Below, piece by piece: positions 1-12,346 of a stretch of DNA of 64,000 bases. Below the pieces are notes generated by a model. That model ran no database searches and had not been told where the DNA came from. It saw only the letters and a program-made list of their open reading frames with translations. Within the stretch, counting starts at the first letter, position 1. The number at the start of each line of letters is the position of its first letter. The position numbers were made by a program, and so were the translations under genes. This DNA comes from Sordariomycetes sp. S80-01Y. Lineage: Eukaryota > Ascomycota > Sordariomycetes. Where the stretch lies: NCBI GenBank assembly GCA_037042185.1, contig JAXQJY010000028.1, forward strand, positions 2,170,001-2,234,000, given 5' to 3'.

Positions 1-56
1 AGCACCTCGCATCACTTCATCCGCAGTATTCGTAGAGACACAAATGAGCTGGCCGC

Positions 57-262
57 CATGATATGGCTGCTTTGTCTAGCTACTATGATCTGGCTGCTGT
101 TATTTGGCTGCTTGGTTTGGCTACTGTGATGGGATGAGGCTTTCGTGATATAGCTGCTCTGATCTGGCTACTTTAACTTGGATAGTGTGATCTGGCTGCT
201 TTAGCTGCTGCTCTAATTGGCTACTTTAGTTTGGCCTCTCTGATGCGACTCGGCTACTCTAA
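57..262. repeat. Degenerate ~14-bp minisatellite
   Basis: About 14 imperfect copies of a 14-15 bp unit, consensus near ATCTGGCTGCTTTG, run head to tail. The core TGGCTGCT or TGGCTACT recurs at nearly constant spacing. Copies differ by substitutions and small length changes, so the array is old. No coding function is visible. It lies just before the decayed transporter gene and may mark an unstable cluster edge. Confidence 0.7.
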
Positions 263-547
263 TGCGTCTAGATCACTCTACATACTATATATGGTTACTT
301 CCGCTCCCATTCCTTACGATAATTTAAGGCATATCGTTCCATATCCTCGGACTGCCTTTCTCCAAAAAAAGGCTGGCGGGCCATTGAGCCAGAATGCGGT
401 AGCGAGCCGATATGCCACCGTATCACCGTGATGCTGTGCCGCGGCGAGCGAGGCACCACGCACCAAGCCTTAGCGCGCATCAGATGCCCAAGAGTCTCAG
501 CTTCGCAACGTGTCGATGCTCTAGATTGCAACTCTCATAATTGCCTC

Positions 548-2640
548 TGCGCCTGTATTTTCATCGCCGACCTGGACGTCGCAATCATCACCATGGCTCT
601 CCCAGCCGTTGCCTGCGCCCTCGACTCCAGCGCCGGCTATACCTAGAATACATATCATTACCCTAGCGTACACAGCAAGTATCCTATCCCAGAGACAGTC
701 CTTCGATATTTGGGGATATTAGCCAGGGTTTCTTTAGACTAACGATACATTCTTTGCTAGAGGCCTAACATACGCGTTGGTGAAAGACATAGGTATCTTT
801 ATTGCTAGGAGAGCACTTTGGAAGTTGAGGGCGAGAGAACTATTGACGATCGTGAATATCGGTATCGTCAATGTTCTTTTCTAGAGGGACATCAGCGTTT
901 CCTGTGGGTTGACGAGTATAATTTAGGCGTTTGATAGTGGTGTCAGCCCGGTACTCGGTGGTGCTTTACTAGTAAGCTGACCTGGAGGTGGCATTCTTAG
1001 ATCGACCGTAAGTGAGTGTCAGGGACCTTGTGGGAATCTGACAGCAAGATTCTTGCAACGCGTCAAGCAATAGTAACGTGCGCATATGTATGACAGGCTC
1101 GATAGAGAGCCCGAGTAACTCAGGACCTTTAAAAATCAATATAGTCACCAATAAGCCCTGGCTAGCTCCTTTGCGCCTCGCTGCGAACGAGCAGAGAGCC
1201 CCATCTAGATACACTCCTTCACTCTCTTCAATCAACCCAGTTCCTGGCAGTGAGCCCCTAGTAGTTGTCCCAGATAAGTGACTCCAAGTAGAGATTGGCA
1301 CCTCTGGTAGGAGCTATCTCCCTTCTCCTACTCTTTACGCTCAGACTCCCTAACCCGGAGACCCTTATACGCGCCTGTCTTAAAGCCACTGACTAGAGGG
1401 AAGCTGCTTAATCCTCGGTGGCGCTTTGATACTTCTGATCGGTTTTTGTCTCAGCGGAGTATATGTCCTTAGCACTTAGTCATAGTAAACTATCTTATTA
1501 TTTTTTAGATTTATGGTAGGTCGATCATTTATAGTAAACGGGTAAAAGCTGGTATGATACCCTGTTATCACGATTTATCTATTACAGAGCCGGTTATCCG
1601 TAGCGGCATACATGATCTATTTCATCCACGCCTTTGTTTTCGTCGGTGTGGTCTGCTACCTATCCCTACACTTCAATTTGCGTGAGAGGCGAGTCCTCTG
1701 ATATCTGGTGGGTATGTTCTACCGTCTTCCGTCTCGTTCATGATCTCTGTTATGATGACAGGCCGAGTGGCGGTCGTAATCTTGGAGCAAAGCCCTCTAC
1801 GGATCTCTTCCCTAGGATTCCACGCTTATGGCTTTGGGATTGGCCCGTCTTCTTTAGCCTCTAATAACTGGAATAGAGGCACTGATTAGTATTCTTTGGT
1901 CGGTCTAGCTATAACTAGTATCCGCAGGTAGATTTAAAGTGGTGGTCCTAGTCTTAACTAAGTCTTTTAGGTTTCTATAATAGGAGCTATAGAGTAGTGG
2001 TCAAAGTAATAGGTGCTATGGCCTCTGCAACTTTAGATATAGAATAGTGGAGTAAATACCACTACGCTCGGGGTTGTCTACTTCTACGGTGTAACAGTCT
2101 CCGTAGCAATGACTGGCGTCTACATACATTAGTCAGGCCGCTGTCTGCCGCTGCCTACGCTTGCGTATTACTCATGATTCTTAGTATCGGGTAACCCATC
2201 TATATAGGCGTCGAAGCGACCTAAGAGAGATTCGCTAACTACCAAATCGTTGGTGGTATAGGTTCTGGTACACATCTCGGGGAACCGCTCCTGGCTGTGT
2301 AGACTGTCCTTGATGTTAAGGAGGTGGCTAATGTAACGGTGGCCCTGAGATCCAACAGAACGCTTTCCACGGCTTTATCTATAATGTTTAGCGACGTGGT
2401 ATTCCAAGACGAGATAGGTAACAATTATGCGTAAGGCCAGCTTGGGCCTCAGTAGGCGGACATGCTCAGCGGAGACTGCTACAGTCAACGTGAATGTTAG
2501 AAAGGAATGAAAGGCAGCTCAAGAAACTGCCGCAAAACAGGCATACTGTCAATCTACTCGGTCGATGTGGATCATGATAAGCAAGTCCCCTTCACCTCCT
2601 TTACTTGTCACACTAACACGAATTCAGTACCCAGGTTTGT
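548..2640 (+). pseudogene. Decayed MFS multidrug exporter (DHA2, 14-TM type)
   Basis: Translating short stretches in shifting frames recovers the landmarks of a fungal 14-TM drug:H+ antiporter in the correct order. These are LDVAIITMALPAV followed by SSAGYT (TM1, about 570-643), IARRAL and TIVNIGI (about 800-875, cf. IAGRALQG), GVSPVLGGAL and VTWRWH (about 935-995), FIHAFVFVGVVCYL (about 1620-1665), SFMISVMMTGRV (about 1731-1768), QIVGGIGSG, STALSIM and VVFQDEIG (about 2245-2430), and QAYCQSTRSMWIMI near the C terminus (about 2535-2580). Stops and frame changes separate the pieces. One stop (644-646) replaces the Trp usually found after GYT, as a C-to-T type change would. About 600 bp between 1,010 and 1,615 is longer than the family needs there, so an intron or insertion is possible. 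It is a host gene relic, possibly an exporter once belonging to this cluster. Confidence 0.75.
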
Positions 2641-5218
2641 TTGGCGATATATATCTTTGATACATAGCTTCTTGATAAGCAGTAACTCCCCTGGGCCGAG
2701 AGCTCAAAGTCACCAAGGCTGGTTTGCGCATGTTGACTCAGCGCAAGAATGGGGGAATGGCTGTCACGGGGCTTACCTCGAAGCCCTCATCGTGAGCAGC
2801 AGAGAGCACAACTAGTGTATCAATCTACTTGAATCTTATCCTACCCTGCGTATCTTGATTCCTTCCATGCTCCATTCTTCTCGTGCCAATACATTATTCC
2901 CCAAGTGCAACGTCTTCCGTTGCCCAGTTGACTGTTGTTGATGCGTTTTTGTGTGTTTCCATTCAGAAACAAATCGTGCGGGTACATTTGGGCGTCGTGA
3001 TCAATACGAAATCTCAATTCCTCATTCAACAGCCTCTTCAAATTTGGAAATGGTGCTTTAATATGCGTTGATATGCATGTGATCACAATTTCAGCCCTGT
3101 GTCCGTGGCCTTCAGCCCCAGGGTAGTGTCAACACCGATCGACAAGTTCCACGCCGATGTGGACGTTGGCGTCTCGGATCTGGTCCTGATTACATTCATA
3201 AACCAAATCGCAATGTCTGGTCACATACAGAATTTACTACTGAAGTCGGCCAACGCGTTGCTCGCTAGTCCCACCGCACGAAATCGGCACTTCTTGAAAC
3301 TTGGGTGCTCCGGCAGCGCAACCCGAAAAGCCTTCTCGCCGGTATCAACCGGGTCATCCTTCAAAAGCAGACAGAAGACTTGATTACTTCTCGCACCCCA
3401 ATTCATGTCTCCATGCGTCTGCGCACTAAGATACTCAAAAGGTACACCCTCTGTCCTAACCCCCCTACGATGTACGAGACTAGATATCGAAGATAGACAC
3501 TACGCATCAGACACTCATTCTCTTACAGCTTCAGAAGTAATCCGTAACCGTATAGCACGCGTCATCCGACTTGATTGAAGCCTGGAAGCCAGCAAAGGCG
3601 CTTGCAGGAAGACTGGCCCCTTGTGATTTGCGCCGAGTCCCGGAAGGTGATCATAGGTCAGAAAAGGAGAAGGCGAGGGAATACTTGTAAGTGACGCATT
3701 ATACGGCGGTGATGAAGAGGCTATTCCTGTGCTGGGCGATGGACCAGCAGACTAAGGGGCGGACGATGTCTTGCAGCTGGACGTGTAGTTGGGTAATGGA
3801 GCTACAAAGGGGGAGATGACACTGATTCACCCCGCTTGTGGTATTCACCTTGCTGTACAGGAGTCTAAAATACTAGAGAACGAATAAAGGAAGGGGCTTG
3901 GAAGTGTGTTACATTCAGTCTATCTATTGTAAAACATGCAGATCCTCGATGGTTTTGCGCAGCATGCTCGGCATCTGAGCATTAGCTGGGCAGTTCTTGA
4001 GAAATCATGGCAAATTGACCTCCAGGATCCAGAACTCTAAAATCGACCGAGCTGGAGCAATCGTTGCTCGCATCTCCTTTTAGATGTAGCGGAGCTGGGG
4101 TTTACACTGTCGTGGATCGTATGTGTAGTGAGCCTTCACAGCAGTGTTCCTATTTATGGGAAGCGAGTCAAGAGACGTGAAGAAGACTCTCAATGACCCG
4201 AAAGTTGACAGCAAGGAGATATCGGTTCAGCTGTCGGGAAGGGGCTACCAGGGAAAAGCTCAAGTGACGGATCCCAAGTGGGAACGTGACCTGGAACTAC
4301 GCGTGTCCCTTGTGTTTGCCTGCATTGTCTCGAGGAGAAACCTGGGAGCGATCCTGCGGAAATGAACTGTGAACTTTCGTTTTCAACTCGCATTGCGGCC
4401 AGTAAGTTCTCCCGCTGATGCCCGGCGGCGAACGTTGAGGTGGAGCGACTGTCAGTCGTGAGCTGTGAGCAGTACACGATGGATTCTCAGCAACGTGGTG
4501 CGGATCTTTCCCCTATGGGCATCCACTGCGAGAACCTGGCCAAAACCTGGCCTTGGGCCAAGAACGTGGCGGGTTCCAGAGTGCACTTAATTGTGGATGT
4601 AGGTTGCAGGGAAAACAAAACAAAAGCATGCGATGCAGAGCAAAGTTTGATCCCGCCAAATAGGTGCTGGGTGCAGCAGGTAGTTAGGATAAAGGTGACG
4701 TCTCAATGCTCGCTAATAGTAAGCATGGAGGGATAATGCCCCGTGTATAGTTCACCAGCACGCGAAACCGGAAAATTGTCACGCTTAAACCACACAAGCT
4801 TAATCTTTAGTGCGTTGACTGGGGGCCACGGTGGAGGGGCGTGTGGTTAAAAAGTTGGTCGGAACTCAGCCCGTCTTCTTTTGGTGTGAGCGGTGCGGGA
4901 AGGATTTGATGACAAGGGGGTCGGTACGGCCTCTCAAGTACCCGTATGAGCACTGAATTGGTACGAAGTACTCTGGCCCGTCACGAACGATTGTAAAGTT
5001 CTCTGCGAATACGATAAGCAGCAGTTGAGTCCGGATCTCTGGCATGCCCACCTCGCTGTGACAGGGCCACTTTCAATGCCGTCTCGCTGCTCGTCAAAGA
5101 AGCAACCGAACCGAAGTCAGTGTTTCCTTGCTTGAGAAACTGCAAAGAGCAAACGATTGCGAACAAGCTCGTTTGCTCGTCTTTCCGTCAATAGCCCGTA
5201 TTCGTCGCCAGCCTCGCA
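2641..5218. other. Gene-poor stretch with no supported gene; ABC promoter at its right end
   Basis: Only short open frames (at most about 100 codons) occur on either strand. None has a domain or motif I recognise, and none joins into a longer spliced model. Two patches look as if they were once coding: both strands around 3,100-3,500 and the minus strand around 2,841-3,086. I cannot name either. The last few hundred bases before 5,219 must hold the promoter of the ABC transporter, but no clear TATA box or regulator site stands out. Confidence 0.5.
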
Positions 5219-8200
5219 ATGGCTTCGCCTTCCTCTGATACCGTGCGAGACATGGACGAGTCCAAAGATGCCTCTGCGGTAGACGATGATTCTGCATTCG
5301 CGCACAAGAGTGGCAGGGAGTCGACCGAGTCGCCCACGGGGGAAGATAATGAGAAGTCCACAGCGGCTGGCGCCAACCTTTCACCACTCCAAGCTGAAAT
5401 GCTGAAGCAGCAGACTGATGTTCCCGAGCAAACATATGGAGTCCTCAGTCTCTTTCGCTATGCATCAACATTCGACATCGCCGTCATTATCGTCTGCACC
5501 GCATGCTCCGTCGTCTCGGGTGCTGCTACGCCTTGCATGATGATTGTGTTCGGAGGAATGCAAGACATTTTCCGCGACTACCTTGTCCTCCAGGAAACGA
5601 CGCTGAGCGAGTTCAAAGCATCCATTGCTAATTTCGTGCTGTACTTTGTTTACATTGCCATTGGTAACTTTGCTGCGACGTACACCTCAAATCTCGGCTT
5701 TATCTACATCGGGGAGCAGCTCACGACCAGGCTCCGCGAAGAATACGTGCAGAGCTGCCTACGCCAAAATGTTGCCTTTTTTGATAATCTTGGAGCGGGT
5801 GAGGTTGCTGTGCGGCTCACCGCAGATATCAATATTATCCAGCAAGGCATCTCAGAGAAGGTTGGCCTCTGCATGGCCGCTATCTCGACACTGGTCTCGG
5901 GGTTCGCGATAGGATTTGCGTTCTCGTGGAAATTGACACTCATTCTACTCTCGACCCTCGTTGCGCTGACGCTAAACACGACCCTGTTCACCCTCTATTT
6001 CTCCAAATTCACAACGCCGATGGCGGTCACGGCAGCCCAAGCCAGCAGCGTCTCCGAGGAGACCCTCGCCGCGATCCGTCTCACCACCGCACTCGGCGTC
6101 CAGCGTCAATTCGTCGACCGATACGACTCACACCTTGTGGCGGCGAGAGCAGCAGCTACCAAGTTCAAAACCGCCATCAGCTTCATGATGGCCTCCGCCA
6201 TGGCCATTCTTTGGCTAAATTACGGGCTGGGATTCTGGCAAGGCTCGACCTTGCTAAGACGAGGCGAAGCGAGCTTGCACGATATCATAACCACCATGAT
6301 GGCCGTCACCCTCAGTGTTTCCAATGCGGGTACCGTGGCTCCATCGGTTCAGGCCTTCGCCGAAGCAGGTGGTAGATGTTCCAAGATTTTTAACATCATC
6401 GACCGCCAGAGCACCCTCGATCCCAGCAGCCCAAGCGGGGATAAGCTGACCGATGTCTCTGGTCACCTGCGCTTCCACGATGTCAAACACGTCTATCCCT
6501 CCAGACTTGGCGTCGTAGTCATGGACGGAGTGTCCATCGACTTCCCATCTCGAAAGACCACGGCCATTGTCGGATCATCCGGATCGGGTAAAAGCACGGT
6601 TGCTTCACTACTTCTGCGGCTTTATGATCCTCTCGAGGGCAGCATTTCCCTAGACGGAAACGACATATCAACACTAAACTTGGGCTGGCTAAGACGGCAA
6701 ATCGGATATGTAAGCCAGGAGCCTACCCTTTTTGCGACTTCTGTCCTCGAGAACATCGGCTACGGCCTGGTGGGAACGGAGCACGAGCATTGCGGAACAG
6801 AAGAGAGGTACGAACTCATAGTCGAGGCGGCCAAACAGGCCAATGCCCATGACTTCATATCTAAGCTACCGGAGTCGTATCAGACCAATGTTGGACAACG
6901 AGGGTCGCTGTTGTCTGGAGGCCAAAGGCAGCGTATAGCAATTGCACGAGCAATCGTTTCGAACCCCAAAAGTTAGTTTGCCTCTCCCTGATTCCCTTAT
7001 TTATTCCAGTGAGAGTTTAGAGCTGACCCGAGCGCACTGTAGTTCTCCTCCTCGACGAAGCTACCTCCGCGCTCGACACTAAATCCGAAATCGCTATCCA
7101 GAGCGCGCTCGACCGAGTTACCCAAAACCGAACAACAATAACCATTGCCCACCGTCTTTCCACGATTCGAGATGCACACCAGGTCGTCGTACTAAGTGGT
7201 GGCCGCATGGTCGAGCAAGGTACACATTCCGAGCTTGTGGAGAAACGTGGCCACCTTTTCGAGCTTCTGGAGGCCCAGAAGCTTGGGCAGCAAACAAGTG
7301 GCAAAAACTCCCACGCAGACGGAGAAATGTATAATGAAGATGATGCATGCTTCCACACAGTTTCTAAGAAGAGCGTGCACGAAGCAACAGAGGATGCTAC
7401 CACACAGTCAGATAAGCTGACGACGTCCACGCTACACCTCCTCAGGTTCCTCTTCATATTCAACAGAGACGATAAGCATATGCTTCTTGGAGCTCTCGTC
7501 GGGTGTGTTATCTGCGGTCTGGCCATGCCTACACACTCTTGTAAGTTAGGAACTACCTCATCTAATATACCGGATATTTCAAAGCTGACGGCTGGTCCCT
7601 CGCCTGTAGTCTTCTTCGCCAAACAGATGATTATTCTCCCAGACTTTGGCATTAGAGGTGCCCCATCGGAGGTTCAAGAGCGATCAGATTTCTGGTCGCT
7701 AATGTACCTCATGCTAGGCGTCGTCCAGTTTCTCTCCAATGCCGTCCAGGCCATCGTACTGGCTTACTGCGCCGAGAAAGCGACCCGGAATCTGCGCAAG
7801 CAGGCATTCCAACATATTCTAGCTCAGGACATGTCGTACTTTGATCAGTTGTCCAACAGCCCGGCCGCCCTCACGGCCTTCTTGGGAGTCGACACGACGC
7901 AGGCGGCTAGTATTGTCGGCAGCACCTTGGGCAATATCATTATCTCCCTAACCAATGTTGTCGCTAGTGTCGCTCTGGCCGTCTCCTTTGGATGGAAGCT
8001 CGGGCTCGTCTGCTTCTCTATGGTTCCGCTTCTATTCCTATCCGGGTTCTTCCAGTTCTGGCTGCAGTTTAAATACCACGAGCGGATTGGCAAGACGCAT
8101 ATCGACTCGGCAGCCTTTGCGTCCGAATATATCTCGGCGATGCCCGTGGTAGCCTCGCTGTGCCTGGAAGGCAAGGTGGCCGGGCAGTACGGTGCATCGC

Positions 8201-9273
8201 TTGCTGCGCAGAAGCGCCAGAGTATTATCTCTGTAGCTAAGTCGAGTGTCCTATATGCGGCGTCTTTGTCCATGATCTTTCTCTGCCTGGGCTTGGGCTT
8301 TTGGTACGGGAGTACCCTCCTCGCAACGTTTGAGTACAACACCTTCCAACTGTTCATATGCCTCATGGCAGTTGTCTTCGGCGCCCAGGCAGCCGGGTCA
8401 TTCTGCACCTACTTCCCAGATATTGTGCGGTCGAGGTACTCGGCAATTCAACTCAAAGCTCTGTTTGAGCGGCAGCCTACCGTTGATCACCGCAGTAGTT
8501 CCGGCCAAATGCTGAGGGACGTCCAGGGCCATGTCGAATTTCAGAACGTCTCGTTCCATTATGGCGAAGGACACCCTGTGCTGCAGAACCTAAATCTTAC
8601 TATCAAACCCAATCAGCATATTGGAATTGTTGGGGCGTCCGGCAGCGGCAAAAGCACACTCATATCGCTAATGGAACGGTTTTACGACCCTACTCAGGGC
8701 AAGATCACTGTTGACGGGCGCGATATTTCTACCCTGAACGTCAAAGGATATAGAGGCATCATCGGCCTTGTCAACCAACAACCGACACTGTTCCAGGGGA
8801 CAATCAGAGAGAACCTCCTCATGGGCAGCAACAGCCCTGAGACAGAGGTCTCCGAGGCGACCATCATGAAAGCCTGCCAAGATGCCAACATCTACGACTT
8901 CATCATCTCGCTGCCAGATGGCTTCGACACATTGTGCGGTATCGGAGGTACGCTGTTGTCGGGAGGCCAGAAGCAGCGGATCGCCATTGCACGTGCCCTG
9001 ATCCGATCTCCTCGCATCCTCCTGCTCGACGAGGCAACATCTGCGCTTGATTCCGAATCTGAACACGTGGTTCAGGTGGCTCTCCAGAACTCAGTACAGG
9101 GCAGAACTACCATCAGCATTGCTCATCGGCTCAGCACAATCCAGCACGTAGATGCGATCCACGTGCTGGAGGGGGGTACTGTGGTAGAGTCGGGGTGTCA
9201 CGAGGAGCTGATGAGGCGAGGCGGGCGGTACGCAGAGATGGTTCGGCTGCAATCCACAAGCAGTACTACGTAG
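5219..9273 (+). CDS. Full-length ABCB/MDR-type ABC exporter
   Basis: Predicted as join(5219..6971, 7043..7540, 7610..9273), 1,304 residues, the normal size for a (TMD-NBD)2 multidrug exporter. Order: about 75 hydrophilic N-terminal residues; first membrane domain (about 80-390); NBD1 with Walker A GSSGSGKST (about 451), signature LLSGGQRQR (about 565) and Walker B ILLLDEATSALD, which is completed only by removing intron 1; second membrane domain (about 735-1020); NBD2 with Walker A GASGSGKST (about 1091), LLSGGQKQR (about 1199) and ILLLDEATSALD (about 1219). Intron 1 (71 bp, GTTAGT...TAG) contains the apparent stop at 6974. Intron 2 (69 bp, GTAAGT...TAG, CTGAC branch) is a multiple of three without stops, so uncorrected translation carries 23 spurious residues between PTHS and FFAKQ. 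All ATPase motifs are intact. Plasma-membrane efflux of the cluster product or self-protection is inferred from position. Confidence 0.92.
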
Positions 9274-10265
9274 CACGTAGATAGCGCTTAAGCTAGCTAA
9301 ATCTGTCTCGTATTAGATTGGTGCTGGTTCCCTGGGTGAGCTTTGGGAAATGGTGCAGTACACCGGGGACAGTAGCACAGCTCCCGAAGAGGCAATGGGC
9401 TCGCTTGTGATTGACTAGGGCAGTTGCGTCTGGTATAGTCACGTAAGGGAAACGAAAGGCGAACTAGTTATTCCGTCCATACGTATCGTATCCTTGTCGG
9501 GTCGGACCCGACGCCCTTGCAAGCCAAGAGAATCGAGCGGTAATCGGTGCAGTAGCGTGCGAAGAAGCCCCATACAGTACATTTTTTAGTTTATGCATAA
9601 TTTTAAGGCTATTTGACGCTTGCTGCACTGGGTAATGCGTGTGTCCGAGTTGACGAATACGGCCGCCATTGCGACGACACCTCAATGCGCAGGCCACCTG
9701 AACGTGCAAGCCTCACCAAGTGATCAACAGCGGGGAGGCAAAGCCCCCACCCAGACAACGGCAGGGCTCTTCACAATGACGTGCGGCCGGATCGTCACGA
9801 TCGTAATGCCGCGTCTCATCCAACTCAGAGAGTGGCCAGGGTATAGGGGAGTGGGGAGCACGGCTTCGCGGGCTGATGCACCGCCGAACAACGCATACTG
9901 CGGATCGCACCAGTTGCGTTGTTTGCCCTGTGAGGCTCCTTTTGGCCGGACATACGGACTTGGAGTAAGCCCGTGGCCCTTTCTTTGGTCACGTCATGGG
10001 AAGAGATTGACACTTCGAAGACAAACGCGGGATGCCTTCGGACACAGAAGCTGCCCCTGCAGCTATAACGACACTCCTTTGGCATAGCAACTTTCCGGTG
10101 TGTCCGTGAACCCATGGAGCTGAGAGTCGGACTCTGGATACCTGTCGAATCCCGTACCTAGAGAACCTTCGTAGTCATGACCTGGGCCCGAACACCGGTC
10201 ACTAGACATACTTCTTTCGACGGTTGAAGCCTCCAAGAATCCCATTTCCATATGTCGAACCAAAG
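9274..10265. other. Intergenic region between the ABC exporter and the SDR
   Basis: About 1 kb without a supportable gene. Open frames at 9,620-10,087 (+) and 9,825-10,115 (-) have no recognisable domain, overlap each other, and look like chance. The stretch should contain the exporter 3' UTR and the SDR promoter. The one clear structure is the palindrome at 9,496-9,512, listed separately. Confidence 0.5.
9496..9512. promoter_or_regulatory. Perfect palindrome with a CGG-N7-CCG core
   Basis: Seven-base arms GTCGGGT and ACCCGAC flank a CGG centre. Inside lies an inverted CGG/CCG pair separated by seven bases. Zn2Cys6 dimers commonly bind CGG half-sites in such arrangements, and a Zn2Cys6 gene lies in this window. 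It sits about 770 bp upstream of the SDR start. Function is inferred; a chance palindrome or a weak terminator hairpin downstream of the ABC gene are alternatives. Confidence 0.35.
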
Positions 10266-11408
10266 ATGCCCGTCACCTCCGCCGAGTTTGCCAAATCTCA
10301 GAGCAAGGAGCTCCCGCTCCTCCTCAACGCAGGGGATTGTGAGGGCAAGACCTATGTCATTACCGGAGGCTACTCTGGCATCGGCTACGAGACAGCCAAG
10401 CACCTCGTCGAGTTACAAGCCGCTCGCGTGGTCCTTGCTGTGCGTGACCTGAAGAGGGGTGACGAGGCAAAGCGCACCCTCGAGGAGGCTCACGGTAGGA
10501 CAAATGTCGTCCATGTCTATGAATTAGATCTGTCTTCGTTTGCCAGCGTTCAAAAATTCGCCGAGAAGGTCGCTCGAGAGTTGAACAGGGTAGATGGCCT
10601 GGTCCTCAACGCAGCCTTGGGATTGACTGCTTGGTCGGAAGACGAGGGTTTCGAAACCCAGTTGACCGTCAACAGCATCTCAAATTTCTTGTTGACGAGC
10701 TTGCTCTTCCCTTATTTGCAGAACACTGGCAAAGACTTGGGAATTTTACCCCGGGTGGTTTTCATCGGAAGCATTGCGACTTTCCTGACGCCCAGCGACC
10801 TCATTGGTGACATTGGCGACGACATGCTCGACAGCCTGAGCCAGCGAGACAAGTGGGAGAGCAGGATCGTGGATAGGTGTGTATTTCCCCTTGCTATAAC
10901 GAAATATTTTAGTACCAGGTCTCATCAATGACGGCAGATATCCGCAGACAAAGCTGCTCAACCACTTGGCTGTTCGACATCTCGCGAGAGTCCTGCCCGT
11001 TTCCAAAGGAGGTGTTATTGTTAACGTTGCGGACCCGGGCCTCTGTCGTACAGGCTGGACGAGGAACATGAGCTTCGGCGTGCGGATGATGGCCTGGTGC
11101 ATGAATTGGTTTGTTGGGAGACACCCAGAGATGGGTAGCCGCTCCGTCATAGCAGCATTGGCCCTGGGAGCGGAGTCGCACGGCAAGCTTGTCTCGGACG
11201 CCGAGATAGCGGAGTGAGTTCCCCGTACCACCTGTGGAAAACAGAGATAAAGTTCCCAACTGAGCTAATCTGGTGGCGTAGATACAAGCTGCATGACTGG
11301 ATGCTGGAAGATGAAGGCAAGAAGTGGGAGGATCGCGTGTGGGCGGCGATGGCGGAGCAAGTGGAGCGAGTGAAGCCCGGTTCGGTCGCCTGGCTGCATG
11401 TAGATTAA
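10266..11408 (+). CDS. Short-chain dehydrogenase/reductase
   Basis: Predicted as join(10266..10876, 10938..11213, 11282..11408), 337 residues. The start is the ATG at 10,266 in good context (CAAAGATGC); the open frame extends upstream only through non-ATG codons. It shows the Rossmann nucleotide-binding motif TGGYSGIG near residue 38, LNAAL in place of NNAG, the catalytic-region Ser in FIGSIA, and Tyr/Lys in YPQTK, which is assembled across intron 1 (61 bp). Intron 2 is 68 bp (GTGAGT...TAG). This is the classical or retinol-dehydrogenase-like layout, NAD(P)-dependent and probably cytosolic. Lying between the exporter and the methyltransferase, it plausibly reduces the aldehyde released by the NRPS reductase domain or oxidises a side chain. 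The substrate cannot be read from sequence. Confidence 0.87.
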
Positions 11409-12346
11409 GCGTCTCCTGAAGTTGAAGTTCATCATTGCTTACCTACCCTATATTTGGATACACTACATGTCTGGCAGTTGGGAATCCCACCCAGTCATGA
11501 GACCCGTGGCCAGATCGTCGAGTGGTGTCCATGTGCCCGTAACGGTGGCCAAGACCAGAGGCTCCACGGTAACTGAATCTACGCGGCAGCCATGTGCAGT
11601 TCCAACTTGAGTGTAAAGACCGAACACGGCTCGATTACTCGTTCCTTGCTTGGAAGGGGGAGCGAGCATGTCCGCGCATGTTGCTAGTCGCACCCCTCTA
11701 GGCCCTTTACTCCCGCGCCTAACCCCCACAAGGGTGATCGACAACCGTTACCGAAGGACAACGTGCACGGATCTAAAATTCGGGACAGCCTTCATTGGTC
11801 AATGACTCCTGCTTCTCGTCCCATCCTTACCCGTGCGAGTCAGCCCCAGCTCCGGCGGCTGTCGCACCCCCGATCTATGGCTACCCAGCATGTGCGCACC
11901 GGGGTTGCGCATCTTGGTTGGTACGTACTTGTCTACTTGTACAGTCGAGCATTGGCTCAAAGCTAGGAGATTCGTGTTGGATACGGATAGCTGTTCCAGG
12001 ATAGCTCGAGGTCTGTGGGCTTGGCGGGCCGACGGCAAGGTTGTTTGCAGGCACATGTAGATACCAAACATGGTAAAAGAAGTAAGAGGAAACGCGGACT
12101 GCTCCCTCGGCTCAACGCGGTTTACGCGCTTTGCGTCATCCGGCTTGATTATGCCCGAGGCTTGCGGAGCGAGTGAAGACGTAATCACGGGTGCAGAATG
12201 GAATTGACACGTTGGGTTGATTACGAAGCGGGTATTGTTTCAACGGTCCAATGCCAAGCTGCATATTGCTTGACTGTATAACGTACCGAGAACAAACTTT
12301 GAACAAAACATTGACACGTGCGAGCAGTGGCACCTTAACTCGCATC
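11409..12346. other. Intergenic region between convergent SDR and methyltransferase genes
   Basis: About 940 bp between two 3' ends. Short frames (for example 11,463-11,744 minus and 11,799-12,188 minus) show no family features. I see only the two 3' flanks and no RNA gene or mobile element. Confidence 0.5.
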